Origin: an uncultured Geobacter sp.
GTDB taxonomy: Bacteria; Desulfobacterota; Desulfuromonadia; Geobacterales; CAIOGM01
Direction of reading: 5' to 3'
Assembly: GCA_903902855.1 (NCBI GenBank)
Contig: CAIUWK010000052.1
Coordinates: 1-38,992 of the forward strand
Length of the DNA stretch: 38,992 bases
How positions within the stretch are numbered: position 1 is the stretch's first letter; each line of letters opens with the position of its first letter. This document shows positions 16,170-24,265 of the stretch, piece after piece. The notes beneath the pieces were generated by a model. It did no database searches, was not told where the DNA came from, and saw nothing but the letters and a program-made list of their open reading frames with translations. The translations under genes were made by a program, and so were the position numbers.

Positions 16170-17219
16170 ATGGCAGCGTATCAACCGGCCACCAACGTCT
16201 TATTCCGTAGCCGCAAGGAGCCATGTTCTCTTCTTGAACGGATGGGAGTTCGCTCCGCTCTGATTCCCTTTGTTTGTGGTCTCCTCTCACTCCTGGCGGT
16301 TTCCCCGGCATTATCCGCGGAGACTCTCCGAATTTCGGTATCCCAAACCCCACTGTCACTGCCGTTCTATGTTGCCGAGAGCCAGGGGTATTTTGCTGCG
16401 GAGGGGGTGAAGGTAAGGATAACCGAGGTTGTGGGGGGGCATCGGACGATGCAGCAACTGCTGGAAGGGGGCGCAGACCTTGCCACCTCGTCCGAAGCCG
16501 TGGTGATGTTCAACAGCTTTCAGCGAACCGATTTTGCGGTCATTGCCTCGTTTGTTACCAGTGATGACGATGTGAAGATTATCACCCGAAGGGATACGGG
16601 GATCAATAAACCGGAACAACTGGCGGGTAAAGTCGTCGGTACGGTAACCGGGGCCGCCAGTCACTACTTTCTGGAAACATTGCTCCTGCTGAAGGGGGTA
16701 GACCCCAGGTCGGTGCGACTGCGCAATCTTCAGCCCGAGGCCATGGCGGAGGCACTGAAAAAGGGTGAAGTCGACGCCATAGCGATTTGGGAACCCTTTC
16801 CGTTCAAAGCTCTCAACGGGGTGCCGGGGGCCAGAATGCTCTCCAAGTCCGCGGTCTACAGACTTACCTTCAACCTCATTGTAAATAAAAAAGTGCTCGC
16901 CTCCCGGGACGACGAACTGGTCAGGATTCTTCGCGCTCTGGACCGTGCGGAGCAATTCATCAACAGACGGCCGGGTGAAGCCAAAACCATCCTCCTGGAT
17001 CGACTCAAACTGGATACTCCCTTCATCGACTGGATCTGGCCGCGGTACAACTATCGCCTTTCCCTCGACCAGTCACTCCTCACCACTCTGGAAGGGGAAG
17101 CCAGGTGGGCGCGACAGGAGGGGCTGGTAAAGGGGGGGAAATCTCCCAACTATCTCAATTTCATCTCCATGGCTCCGTTGAGCAGGGTTCGCCCAACAGC
17201 CGTTACCATAATCAGGTAG
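16170..17219 (+). CDS. Periplasmic NMT1/THI5/SsuA-type solute-binding protein coupled to a kinase
   Basis: A 349-residue type-2 periplasmic binding protein. I chose ATG 16170 (TGGAGG upstream), which yields a signal sequence 'ALIPFVCGLLSLLAVSPALSAE' at about residues 30-51 after a hydrophilic arm. The mature part starts 'LRISVSQTPLSLPFYVAESQ' and contains 'GYFAAEGVKVRITEVVGG', 'GGADLATSSEAVVMF' and 'AIWEPFPF', the landmark order of the NMT1/SsuA/TauA family that binds sulfonates, pyrimidines or similar small molecules. The ligand cannot be assigned. No ABC permease or ATPase gene is adjacent. Instead, the stop is followed after 3 bases by a membrane hybrid histidine kinase, so the protein may be a ligand-sensing subunit rather than a transporter component. 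Confidence 0.88.
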   Translation: MAAYQPATNVLFRSRKEPCSLLERMGVRSALIPFVCGLLSLLAVSPALSAETLRISVSQTPLSLPFYVAESQGYFAAEGVKVRITEVVGGHRTMQQLLEGGADLATSSEAVVMFNSFQRTDFAVIASFVTSDDDVKIITRRDTGINKPEQLAGKVVGTVTGAASHYFLETLLLLKGVDPRSVRLRNLQPEAMAEALKKGEVDAIAIWEPFPFKALNGVPGARMLSKSAVYRLTFNLIVNKKVLASRDDELVRILRALDRAEQFINRRPGEAKTILLDRLKLDTPFIDWIWPRYNYRLSLDQSLLTTLEGEARWARQEGLVKGGKSPNYLNFISMAPLSRVRPTAVTIIR

Positions 17220-17222
17220 CCC

Positions 17223-19136
17223 ATGCGTATCAGGACGCTGCTCCAGGCATCTCTTGCCGTAGCCATTGCAATGGTGATCGGTCTGGCCGCAACCAGCTGG
17301 ATCATTACGGCCAAGTTGACGAAGGTTTCACTTTCCCAAGAACGGGCACAGACGGCAGCAAACCAGGTGTCGGAACTGCTGGTCCTGGCCCATGAGTATG
17401 CCCTGTACTCCGAAGAGAGGGCTGCCCAGCAGTGGAAAGCGAAGCACGCCGCCATACTCCTGATTTTGCAGGCCGGAGCCGGCGATGCCGTCCCTGCCCC
17501 GCCGGAGGCCCTCGCCGAGGCGATGCTTTTGACCGAACTGTTTCAGCAGCTGGTTTCCGCACTCCCCCAAAATACCGCTCTGCAGAGCCGGCAAAAAAAC
17601 CTGCTGCTCAACCAGCTGCACGCCAGTACCCAGATCCTTGCCGACTCCATCTATCACTGGGGGATGACCACCGTCAGTCACCGGGAAAAAACAGAGCGGG
17701 CGTATCGTGTCTTGGCCATTACCATCCCCATTCTGATGTTCCTGATCCTGGCTGGTATTACGTTTCTCCTCAACCGCCGCGTGTTGCACCCCTTGTTGAA
17801 ACTCCACCAAGCTGTTCAGGCAACGGCAAAAGGGGATCTGTCTGTCCGTTGCGCCACAGAGACACATGATGAATTCGGAGAGTTGTCGCGTACCTTCGAT
17901 GCCATGGCCATTGATCTGGTTGCCGGTTTGAAACAGGAAATTTCCGAGAGGAAGAAGTCCGAGCGTGAGCTTGAACTGGCCCGCGAGGCTGCCTTTGCGG
18001 GAAGTCGGGCCAAGAGTGAATTCCTCTCCAACATGAGCCATGAAATCCGCACCCCCATGAACGGCATCATGGGGATGGCCCAACTCCTGGAATACACCCC
18101 CCTGACCGACGAGCAGAAGGAATACTTGGGCGCCATCAGAACATCCTCGGAAAGCCTCCTCTCCCTGATCAACGATGTGCTGGACCTCTCCAAGATCGAA
18201 TCGGGCAAGATCGAGCTGGAGCGGAGAGATTTCAGCCTGCGGGGGAGCATAAGCGATGTCATCAAGAGTCAGGTATCTCTCATCCGGAGCAAGGGACTCA
18301 GCGTAAAGGCCGACATCCCCATGGTGGTCCCTGACCACCTCCTGGGGGATCAGTTCCGTCTGAAGCAGATCCTGCTAAACCTTCTGGGGAATGCCATCAA
18401 GTTCACCGATAGGGGGGAGATCCGTATTGCCGTCACTGTCAGTGAGCGCGACGACAGCAGCGCTCTCCTGAAAATCCAGGTCACGGACAGCGGTATCGGC
18501 ATTTCGCCCGAAGCCATGGAGAAGATTTTCTCCCCCTTTGTCCAGGCCGATGCCTCCACCACACGGCAATATGGAGGAACCGGTCTTGGTTTGGCCATCT
18601 GCACCAACTTGGCGGAACTGATGGGGGGGAGGATCTGGGCCGAAAGCAGGGAAGGGTACGGCAGTACCTTCTCCATTCAAATCCCCTTTTCTGTCAACGA
18701 AGCCGCAGTGCCCCGCTGTGACGGGAGTAGTGCCGGCGCGCCTCCCGTCCAGGATGGGGTACCCTTGCGGATACTCCTGGTTGATGATCAGGAGATCAAT
18801 CTCTTCTTTGCCACGCGGATCTTGCAGAGAGCCGGGCATACCGTCGTCCAGGCTCGTGATGGTCGGGAAGCCCTGCAGAGGTGGGAAGAGGAACCGTTTG
18901 ATCTGATCCTGATGGATATCCAGATGCCGATCATGAGCGGCATCGAGGCCACCCAGTCCATCCGGGAGAGAGAGAAGGAGAGGGGTGGTCACCTGCCGAT
19001 TATCGCGGTGACCGCTCGCGCCCTGCGGGAAGAGCAGGACGCGATTCAGGTGAAGGGATTTGACGGCTATATTACCAAACCCATCGTTATCGTTGAACTG
19101 GTCCGCGAAATGGAGAGGTGTCTGGCGTCTGCGTAA
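17223..19136 (+). CDS. Membrane hybrid histidine kinase with C-terminal receiver
   Basis: A 637-residue protein. Transmembrane helices at about 8-30 and 162-183 bracket a periplasmic helical sensor region. HAMP covers about 184-237. HisKA has His273 in '[20 protein letters not shown]'. The HATPase shows 'LLGNAIKFTDRG', 'DSGIGI' and 'GGTGLGLAICTNL'. A receiver from about 512 onward has 'ILLVDDQE' and phospho-acceptor Asp565 in 'LILMDIQMP'. The receiver calls for an HPt partner; a free HPt gene lies at 33277. Its ATG is 3 bases from the stop of the solute-binding gene and has no strong ribosome-binding site, pointing to translational coupling and a joint sensory unit. Output regulator unknown. 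Confidence 0.93.
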   Translation: MRIRTLLQASLAVAIAMVIGLAATSWIITAKLTKVSLSQERAQTAANQVSELLVLAHEYALYSEERAAQQWKAKHAAILLILQAGAGDAVPAPPEALAEAMLLTELFQQLVSALPQNTALQSRQKNLLLNQLHASTQILADSIYHWGMTTVSHREKTERAYRVLAITIPILMFLILAGITFLLNRRVLHPLLKLHQAVQATAKGDLSVRCATETHDEFGELSRTFDAMAIDLVAGLKQEISERKKSERELELAREAAFAGSRAKSEFLSNMSHEIRTPMNGIMGMAQLLEYTPLTDEQKEYLGAIRTSSESLLSLINDVLDLSKIESGKIELERRDFSLRGSISDVIKSQVSLIRSKGLSVKADIPMVVPDHLLGDQFRLKQILLNLLGNAIKFTDRGEIRIAVTVSERDDSSALLKIQVTDSGIGISPEAMEKIFSPFVQADASTTRQYGGTGLGLAICTNLAELMGGRIWAESREGYGSTFSIQIPFSVNEAAVPRCDGSSAGAPPVQDGVPLRILLVDDQEINLFFATRILQRAGHTVVQARDGREALQRWEEEPFDLILMDIQMPIMSGIEATQSIREREKERGGHLPIIAVTARALREEQDAIQVKGFDGYITKPIVIVELVREMERCLASA

Positions 19137-19218
19137 ACAGTCCGCAGGGAAGGGTGTGTAGCCGGGAAGAGGTGATTGAGAAGTCAAAATAAACGAGAAT
19201 ATAACAGGAGAATTCAGG

Positions 19219-20079
19219 ATGTCACGAGCAGAGGAACTTGTAGCGACTTTTGACGACTTTACCGGTAACTACAAACGTGAGGAGATGGAGGAGGCGCTAA
19301 CCCTCCGGGAGGAAATTACCCCACTCTTGCTCGCCATTCTCGATGATCTCGCCGCTGAGCCGGAGAGGTATGCCGCCGGGAACCATCATGCGGAAATCTA
19401 CGCCGTGGCGCTGCTGGCGCATTTCCGAGAAATACGCGCCCATCTTCCTATCATTCGGGCCTTTTCCATCCCGGATGAACAGCGGGAGTACCTTTGGTCG
19501 GATATGCTGACCGAGACCCTGCCGGCGCTCCTCTGCCGCACCTCCGGCGGTGACTATACCCAAATCTTGAAAATCGTACGTAACCGCGATGCGTATGAAT
19601 TTCTGCGCAGCTCTGCCATGGAGGCAATTAAGCTGGGTGTTGCATGCGGCGATCTATCACGCGAAGAAGGCATCGCTCTGTTCGCCTCAATGTTCGACGA
19701 GAGTCTTGCTGAATCCGGAGAGTTTTTTTGGGGTGCGCTGGTCTGCGAGCTGCTGGACCTGTACCCCGGAGAGCTGATTGGAGAAATCAGGGAGCTGTTC
19801 GCCAAAGGATATGTTTGTGAAGGAGATGTCGCTCTGGAAGATCTGGAGCGGACAATGGCCAAGGGGCTCGATGCCGTCAAGGTGGAGCTGGAACGCAAGC
19901 TCAAGTGGCAGCTACCGGAAGACGTACACGACTATCTTTCAAGTTTTGCCTGTTTTCGGCAGAAGGGTCTTGCAAACAATACCCCTGTGTCGTCACTTCA
20001 TACGGCCACCAATAAGAAGGAGAAAGCCCGGAATAATCGAAAACAGGCGAAGAAATCCAAACGAAATAATCGTCGTTAA
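19219..20079 (+). CDS. DUF1186-type protein with basic tail
   Basis: A 286-residue, mostly helical cytoplasmic protein that I match to the DUF1186 family by its repeated Asp/Glu-rich helices ('ILDDLAAEPERYAAG', 'YAVALLAHFREIRAHLPII', 'SSAMEAIKLG', 'LVCELLDLYPGEL'). The fold looks like HEAT-type repeats, and no catalytic motif is visible. Many relatives end in a cysteine-rich SEC-C motif; this one ends instead in a strongly basic tail (about 260-286, NKKEKARNN then KQAKKSKRNNRR) that might bind nucleic acid. An AGGAG site precedes the ATG. It follows the kinase after 82 bases; whether it shares that transcript is unclear. Function unknown. Confidence 0.75.
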   Translation: MSRAEELVATFDDFTGNYKREEMEEALTLREEITPLLLAILDDLAAEPERYAAGNHHAEIYAVALLAHFREIRAHLPIIRAFSIPDEQREYLWSDMLTETLPALLCRTSGGDYTQILKIVRNRDAYEFLRSSAMEAIKLGVACGDLSREEGIALFASMFDESLAESGEFFWGALVCELLDLYPGELIGEIRELFAKGYVCEGDVALEDLERTMAKGLDAVKVELERKLKWQLPEDVHDYLSSFACFRQKGLANNTPVSSLHTATNKKEKARNNRKQAKKSKRNNRR

Positions 20080-20144
20080 ATGATCATGCGGCTGAGGGGC
20101 AGGTGCGAGGGGGGACAGTCATACGTTTATGCGTTGCGTGCGCA

Positions 20145-20332
20145 ATGAAGGAGTGGAAGGGAAAAATTGATGAAATGTTTGCGGAGAGCGTCATGAAAAA
20201 AACTGCAACCGACAAAGCGGCGGTAAAGAAACCTACCTGAACTATGGTGACATGTACGAAGAGTTTTATCGCGCCGTGGAGCGAATGTACGACAAACGTG
20301 AAGGGCAAGCTTTTAACATGGACAATAAGTGA
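20145..20332 (+). pseudogene. Possible small frameshifted gene remnant
   Basis: From ATG 20145 a 32-codon frame reads 'MKEWKGKIDEMFAES...' and stops. In another frame the DNA then reads 'ETYLNYGDMYEEFYRAVERM' and 'YDKREGQAFNMDNK' before TGA at 20330-20332. Each half has coding-like composition, and together they would make a charged helical protein of about 60 residues, so a frameshifted or decaying gene is plausible. I do not recognise it. No strong ribosome-binding site is seen, and chance reading frames remain possible. Confidence 0.35.
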
Positions 20333-20347
20333 CAGTGCCTCCAACGC

Positions 20348-20383
20348 AACAGTGGCCATGGGAAACTACCCATGGCCACTGTT
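20348..20383. terminator. Bidirectional hairpin between DUF1186 and the quinone oxidoreductase
   Basis: A perfect 15-bp inverted repeat (20348-20362 with 20369-20383) has a 6-base loop and sits between convergent genes. Only weakly T-rich sequence follows on the plus strand. It probably terminates both transcripts. Confidence 0.7.
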
Positions 20384-20406
20384 CATTGTATCGATGGTTT
20401 CGGCTC

Positions 20407-21399
20407 CTACTCGGCGATCTGCAGTACTATCTTGCCGAAATGCTGGTCAGCTTCCATCATCCGGTGGGCCTCAACGACCTGCTCCAGGGGGAAGACCTTC
20501 TCGATGATGGGAACAATGGTCCGGTCGGCGAATTTGGGGAGGGCCCGCCGGGTGAATTCGGCCACAATCTCTCCTTTTTCACTCACCGGCCGGGAGCGAA
20601 GCACGCTGCCGATGATCTGCTGCCGTTTGACCATCATGAGCGCCAGGTTCAGCTCCGCCTTGATCCCGCTGGTGACGCCGATGACCACAAGTTTCCCTTT
20701 GTAGGCCAGGGAATTCATGTTGGGGGCCAGATACTTGGCTCCCACATGGTCCAGGATCAGATCCACACCCTTCTTGGCGGTGAACTCCTTGATCACCTCG
20801 GTAAAGTCCGGCGTCTCCCGGAAATTGATGAGGAAGTCGGCCCCGATCTCTTTGACCCGCTCCATCTTCTCCGGCGCGGCGGTGACGATGAGCTTGCTGG
20901 TGGGGGCCAGTGCCTTGCAGAGCTGGATCGCCGCGGTGTTTACCCCGCCGCCGCCGCCGTGGAGGATGGCGCTCTGCCCGTCACGGAACTCGCCGATCAT
21001 GAAGACGTTGAGGAAGGCGGTAATGTACGATTCGCAGACGCAGGCCGCCTCCGTGAAGCTCATGCTCTCCGGTATCCGCATGAGATGGTTGGCGTAGGCT
21101 ACGGCATACTCGGCATATCCCCCTCCACCCACCAAGGAGATGACCCGGTCCCCCTTCTGCCAGCCGGTGACTCCGGGACCAAGCTCCTGGATGATTCCCG
21201 AAACTTCCAGCCCCAGAATCTCCGAATCACCCGGGGGGGGCGGATATTTCCCTTCCCGCTGCACCAGGTCGGGGCGGTTGATGGAGGTCGCCATGACCTT
21301 CACCAGCACCTGATTCTCTCCCGGTACCGGTGTCGCCACCTCGCCGATCGTCATCATCTCTGCTCCGCCAAAACCGCTCAGTACCACCGCTTTCATCAT
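20407..21399 (-). CDS. Zinc-less medium-chain quinone oxidoreductase, PIG3-like
   Basis: A 330-residue member of the quinone oxidoreductase branch of the medium-chain dehydrogenases. It starts 'MKAVVLSGFGGAEMM', has the substrate-domain 'SINRPDLVQREGKYPPPPG' typical of PIG3, and carries a cofactor loop rendered 'HGGGGGVNTAAIQLCKA' (the usual GxGGVG), followed by 'DHVGAKYLAPN'. No zinc-binding Cys/His set is present. Family knowledge predicts NAD(P)H-dependent reduction of quinones or activated alkenes in the cytoplasm. An AAGGAGG site precedes the ATG. The HAD phosphatase ends 61 bases upstream on the same strand, so the two may be co-transcribed. Confidence 0.92.
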   Translation of the reverse strand: MMKAVVLSGFGGAEMMTIGEVATPVPGENQVLVKVMATSINRPDLVQREGKYPPPPGDSEILGLEVSGIIQELGPGVTGWQKGDRVISLVGGGGYAEYAVAYANHLMRIPESMSFTEAACVCESYITAFLNVFMIGEFRDGQSAILHGGGGGVNTAAIQLCKALAPTSKLIVTAAPEKMERVKEIGADFLINFRETPDFTEVIKEFTAKKGVDLILDHVGAKYLAPNMNSLAYKGKLVVIGVTSGIKAELNLALMMVKRQQIIGSVLRSRPVSEKGEIVAEFTRRALPKFADRTIVPIIEKVFPLEQVVEAHRMMEADQHFGKIVLQIAE

Positions 21400-21460
21400 G
21401 CTGCCTCCTTGGAAATCAGGTTAAGGTTCAGGTAAAGTCATACGTTCTTGTTGCGTCGGT

Positions 21461-22069
21461 TCAGGGGGGGAGGATGGAGTGCAGCTCCGCCAATGTTTCC
21501 ACGCAGATGTCGGTCAGTTCCGGCCAGGCGAAGTTTCGGGTCCGATCCACGTGCACGGTGGCCGCTCCGGCGTTTCGCCCGGTCTGCAGGTCAAAGAGGT
21601 AGTCCCCCACCATTACGAGCTCCCCGGGCGCCGTACCCCACTGTTCCGAAAGGCGAAAGAGCCCCTCCGGGTCAGGTTTGGGAGGAACACACCCCCGCCC
21701 CAGAATGTCCGCCTCCGGGAAATACTCTCCGATCCCCAGGCATTCCAGGGTCTGGCGGGCAATGGCGCGGGTGTTGCGGGTCAGTATCCCCAGCCGGTAC
21801 CCTCGCCGCTGCAGGGTCTCCATGAGTTGCAGCAGTCCCGGCGCCGGTTCGATGCGATCCAGCAGGCCGGTTTCCAACTCCACGAGCCTGTCGTGAAGCG
21901 GTTGCGCCTCTTCTTCGGAGAGGGACGCCAGATAGCCGAGGATATCGGTCCCCTTGGGAACACCCAGTGCCTTCCTGATGACCGAGAAGTCATGCACCGG
22001 CAGCGTGAGAGTACCATCCAGATCAAACACCCAGTACTGTCGCGACAGAATAAGTTCCACGTTTGACAT
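21461..22069 (-). CDS. HAD-superfamily phosphatase (phosphoglycolate phosphatase-like)
   Basis: A 202-residue HAD hydrolase with motif I 'FDLDGTLT' (nucleophile Asp16, acid/base Asp18), motif II threonine in 'LGILTRN', motif III lysine in 'PPKPDPEG' and motif IV 'GDYLFDLQTG'. The helical cap between motif I and II (about 25-90) is the small C1 type. This is the Gph/PGMB-like branch acting on small phosphomonoesters; the substrate is undetermined. It is first in a probable two-gene minus-strand unit with the quinone oxidoreductase. A G-rich dispersed repeat lies directly upstream. Confidence 0.9.
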   Translation of the reverse strand: MSNVELILSRQYWVFDLDGTLTLPVHDFSVIRKALGVPKGTDILGYLASLSEEEAQPLHDRLVELETGLLDRIEPAPGLLQLMETLQRRGYRLGILTRNTRAIARQTLECLGIGEYFPEADILGRGCVPPKPDPEGLFRLSEQWGTAPGELVMVGDYLFDLQTGRNAGAATVHVDRTRNFAWPELTDICVETLAELHSILPP

Positions 22070-22088
22070 AACGCCCGTTTAAACCGAA

Positions 22089-22155
22089 AGTTCCAAGTTC
22101 TACGTTCAGGTTTCCCCAGTCCCCGACTTCCCGGTCCCCGGTCCCCGCCTTTCCG
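22089..22155. repeat. GGGGACC / GTAGAAC-type low-complexity repeat, reverse copy
   Basis: TTCCAAGTTCTACGTTCAGG is followed by CCCCAGTCCCCGAC and CCGGTCCCCGGTCCCCG. This is the reverse complement of the units seen at 12089-12190. It sits upstream of the HAD gene. Confidence 0.6.
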
Positions 22156-22208
22156 CAGAGTAAACCGTATCTCCGAAGGTTGTCAAGAAAACAGCATTTG
22201 TTTTCGGT

Positions 22209-22363
22209 GTTATTCTTTTTCGGAACTACTCAGGTATTAAGGCTGAAGAGTGAAGGTTGAAGGTTAAACCCGTCTCGTATAAGTCGTCTTTATTGATTTT
22301 GCGGAGTTTTTCCTGAGAGCCTTCAGCCTTCAGCCTATTAACCTGAGTAGTTATTCTTTTTCG
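22209..22363. mobile_element. MITE-like non-coding element with terminal inverted repeats and flanking direct repeats
   Basis: A core of about 130 bases (22223-22352) has terminal inverted repeats of 25 bases: 22224-22248 (begins AACTACTCAGGT) against 22328-22352, 21 of 25 matching. Immediately outside lie identical 14-base direct repeats GTTATTCTTTTTCG at 22209-22222 and 22350-22363; the three outermost bases of the right copy are shared with the repeat end, so the strict duplication is 11 bases. The interior is relatively AT-rich, has GGCTGAAG/CTTCAGCC motifs and no ORF. This is the structure of a small insertion with target-site duplication. It separates the HAD gene from hemH. Confidence 0.7.
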
Positions 22364-22443
22364 TTCCCGTCAAAGTGGTTATCTGGTACCTTTAGCGGCA
22401 CACTCCCGGCTGACCGCCGCATCATCTCTTCACCGAGGTTTCC

Positions 22444-23394
22444 ATGTCCGAGCCCACCGCCGTCATCCTCCTCCAGATGGGAGGCCCCGACTCCCTTGAT
22501 TCCGTGAAGCCGTTTCTGCTGAATCTCTTTACCGATCGGGATATCATCAAGATCGGACCCTCCTTACTCCAGCCGATCATCGCCCGGTTCATCGTCAGGA
22601 AACGGGCGCCCAAGGTGCGTGGGTACTACGAAAAGATCGGGGGGAAATCACCCATCAGGGAGCTGACCCAAGGGCAGGCCAAGGCCCTGGAGGCGCGATT
22701 GGGGAGTGGTTATCGCTGTTTTGTGGCCATGCGTTACTCCCGTCCCTCCACGGGAGATGCCCTGGAGGCGGCCCGGAAGGCAGGATGCGGTCGCGTCATC
22801 GCGCTCTCCCTCTACCCCCACTTTTCCCGGGCCACCACCGGCTCCAGCATCAATGAACTGGACCGGGTACAGGCCGCTTCGGGGCGCCCTCTGGCGCTCA
22901 CGGTCATCGACCGGTTCTTTGATCATCATCTCTATATCGATGCCCTGGTGGAAAAGATTCGGGAGGGGTTGGCGCGGTTTTCAGATCGGGACGGAGTGGA
23001 TATCGTCTTTTCCGCCCACTCCCTCCCCCAGTCGTTCATCGATTCGGGTGACCCCTATCTTTCTCATATCCAGGAAACCGTGCGACTGGTGGTGGCACGT
23101 CTGGGAAAGGTGAACCACTATCTGGCGTTCCAGTCCCGGGCCGGGCCGGTGAAGTGGCTGGAGCCCTCCACGGAGGCGATGCTGAAGGAGCGGGCAGAGA
23201 AGGGGTGCAAACGGATGCTCATGGTCCCCCTCTCCTTTGTCTCCGACCACATCGAGACTCTCTACGAGGTGGACATCCAGTACGGGGAAGAGGCCGCTGC
23301 CCTGGGAATCACGGAGTTCCGGCGCTCGCCGTCCCTGAATTCGTCACCCCTCTTCATCGATTGTCTGGCCGACCTGGTGCGGCAGGCGGGTTAG
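22444..23394 (+). CDS. hemH: Ferrochelatase
   Basis: HemH inserts Fe2+ into a porphyrin at the end of heme synthesis; the form of substrate (protoporphyrin or coproporphyrin) cannot be settled by eye. The 316-residue protein has '[21 protein letters not shown]' (two adjoining parts), 'YEKIGGKSP', 'AMRYSRPS', the metal-site His192 in 'FSAHSLPQ' and Glu271 in '[14 protein letters not shown]', all in family order. Length is typical. No ribosome-binding site stronger than CGAGG is seen before the ATG. The downstream methyltransferase begins 2 bases after its stop. Heme supply fits the cytochrome-rich metabolism expected of a Geobacter-like host, which is inference. Confidence 0.96.
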   Translation: MSEPTAVILLQMGGPDSLDSVKPFLLNLFTDRDIIKIGPSLLQPIIARFIVRKRAPKVRGYYEKIGGKSPIRELTQGQAKALEARLGSGYRCFVAMRYSRPSTGDALEAARKAGCGRVIALSLYPHFSRATTGSSINELDRVQAASGRPLALTVIDRFFDHHLYIDALVEKIREGLARFSDRDGVDIVFSAHSLPQSFIDSGDPYLSHIQETVRLVVARLGKVNHYLAFQSRAGPVKWLEPSTEAMLKERAEKGCKRMLMVPLSFVSDHIETLYEVDIQYGEEAAALGITEFRRSPSLNSSPLFIDCLADLVRQAG

Positions 23395-23396
23395 TC

Positions 23397-24185
23397 ATGG
23401 CCGGCAGGGTCATCGCCCGCTTGCTGACGTTTTTCACTGAATCGCTCCTCTTTCCGTCGTACTCGGCGCGAAAGAGGCTCGCCTTCAGGTATCTCCAGGG
23501 TGCGGGAGTGGAGATCGGCGCCCTGCAACATCCGCTCGAGATGCCGCCGGGGGTGGTCGTCCGGTATCTGGACCAGGTGACCCGGGACGAAAATATCAGA
23601 CGCTATCCCCACCTGGATGCGGCCCGGATCGTGGAGAGCGACCTCCTGGATGACGGATTTGCGCTCACCTCCATTGCTCCTGCATCTCAGGATTTCGTCA
23701 TCGCCAATCATCTCCTGGAGCATGCGTCCAATCCGCTGCAGACCCTGGTGAACTGGCGCAGGGTCCTGAAGGTGAACGGGATACTCTTTCTCACCCTCCC
23801 CAACGGCGCCGTGAATTTTGACCAGGGGCGCGGCATAACCCCCCTGGTGCATCTGAAGGAAGATTACGAACTGGTCAAAAACGGCGATCTGGGTGAGTTT
23901 GCGCGGCGCAACCGGGAACACTGCCGGGAGTTTGTGGAGATCTCCATCCCCAATCTGAACCGGATGCGCCGGCGGCGCCCCATGACGGAGCAGCGGCAAC
24001 GGGAATACCTGGAACAACTGGTGGCGGAGCAATCCTCCGATCCCCATTTCCATCTCTTCTCCAGGAGCTCCATGGAAGAGCTCTGCCGCCATCTGACCGT
24101 CTCTCTTACCCCGGACCTCTCTCTGCAGGAAATTGCCCCCTCTCGCCTGGGGCATGAGTATATCATGGTCCTGAAAAGGGTATGA
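23397..24185 (+). CDS. Class I SAM-dependent methyltransferase
   Basis: A 262-residue protein. I start it at ATG 23397, two bases after the hemH stop, because longer readings run back through hemH. The SAM site is the variant 'GVEIGALQHPLEMP' rather than GxGxG, followed by 'FVIANHLLEHASNPLQTL' (motif near SAM post-II) and 'VLKVNGILFLTLPNG'. This variant is seen in Methyltransf_11-type enzymes linked to surface glycans, but the substrate here is unknown. Coupling to hemH may be only positional. It probably lacks membrane segments. Confidence 0.82.
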   Translation: MAGRVIARLLTFFTESLLFPSYSARKRLAFRYLQGAGVEIGALQHPLEMPPGVVVRYLDQVTRDENIRRYPHLDAARIVESDLLDDGFALTSIAPASQDFVIANHLLEHASNPLQTLVNWRRVLKVNGILFLTLPNGAVNFDQGRGITPLVHLKEDYELVKNGDLGEFARRNREHCREFVEISIPNLNRMRRRRPMTEQRQREYLEQLVAEQSSDPHFHLFSRSSMEELCRHLTVSLTPDLSLQEIAPSRLGHEYIMVLKRV

Positions 24186-24265
24186 CCTTCCGAGGGAGCG
24201 GTATCTCCGGTTTCACTGTTGTGTAACTGTTTGAATAGCCGTCTTCTCTGTGATACTCTCCTGCC

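Noticed and set aside
19176..19205. TTGAGA-18-TATAAC promoter before the DUF1186 gene
   Set aside because: Transcription would begin after the ribosome-binding site at 19206-19210, leaving no usable leader.
22209..22363. CRISPR array or ordinary terminator
   Set aside because: Only two direct repeats, which flank inverted repeats rather than unique spacers, and no cas genes; the layout fits a small insertion better.
24231..24259. TTGAAT-17-TACTCT promoter before tamA
   Set aside because: The start would coincide with the ATG, and the -10 is weak.
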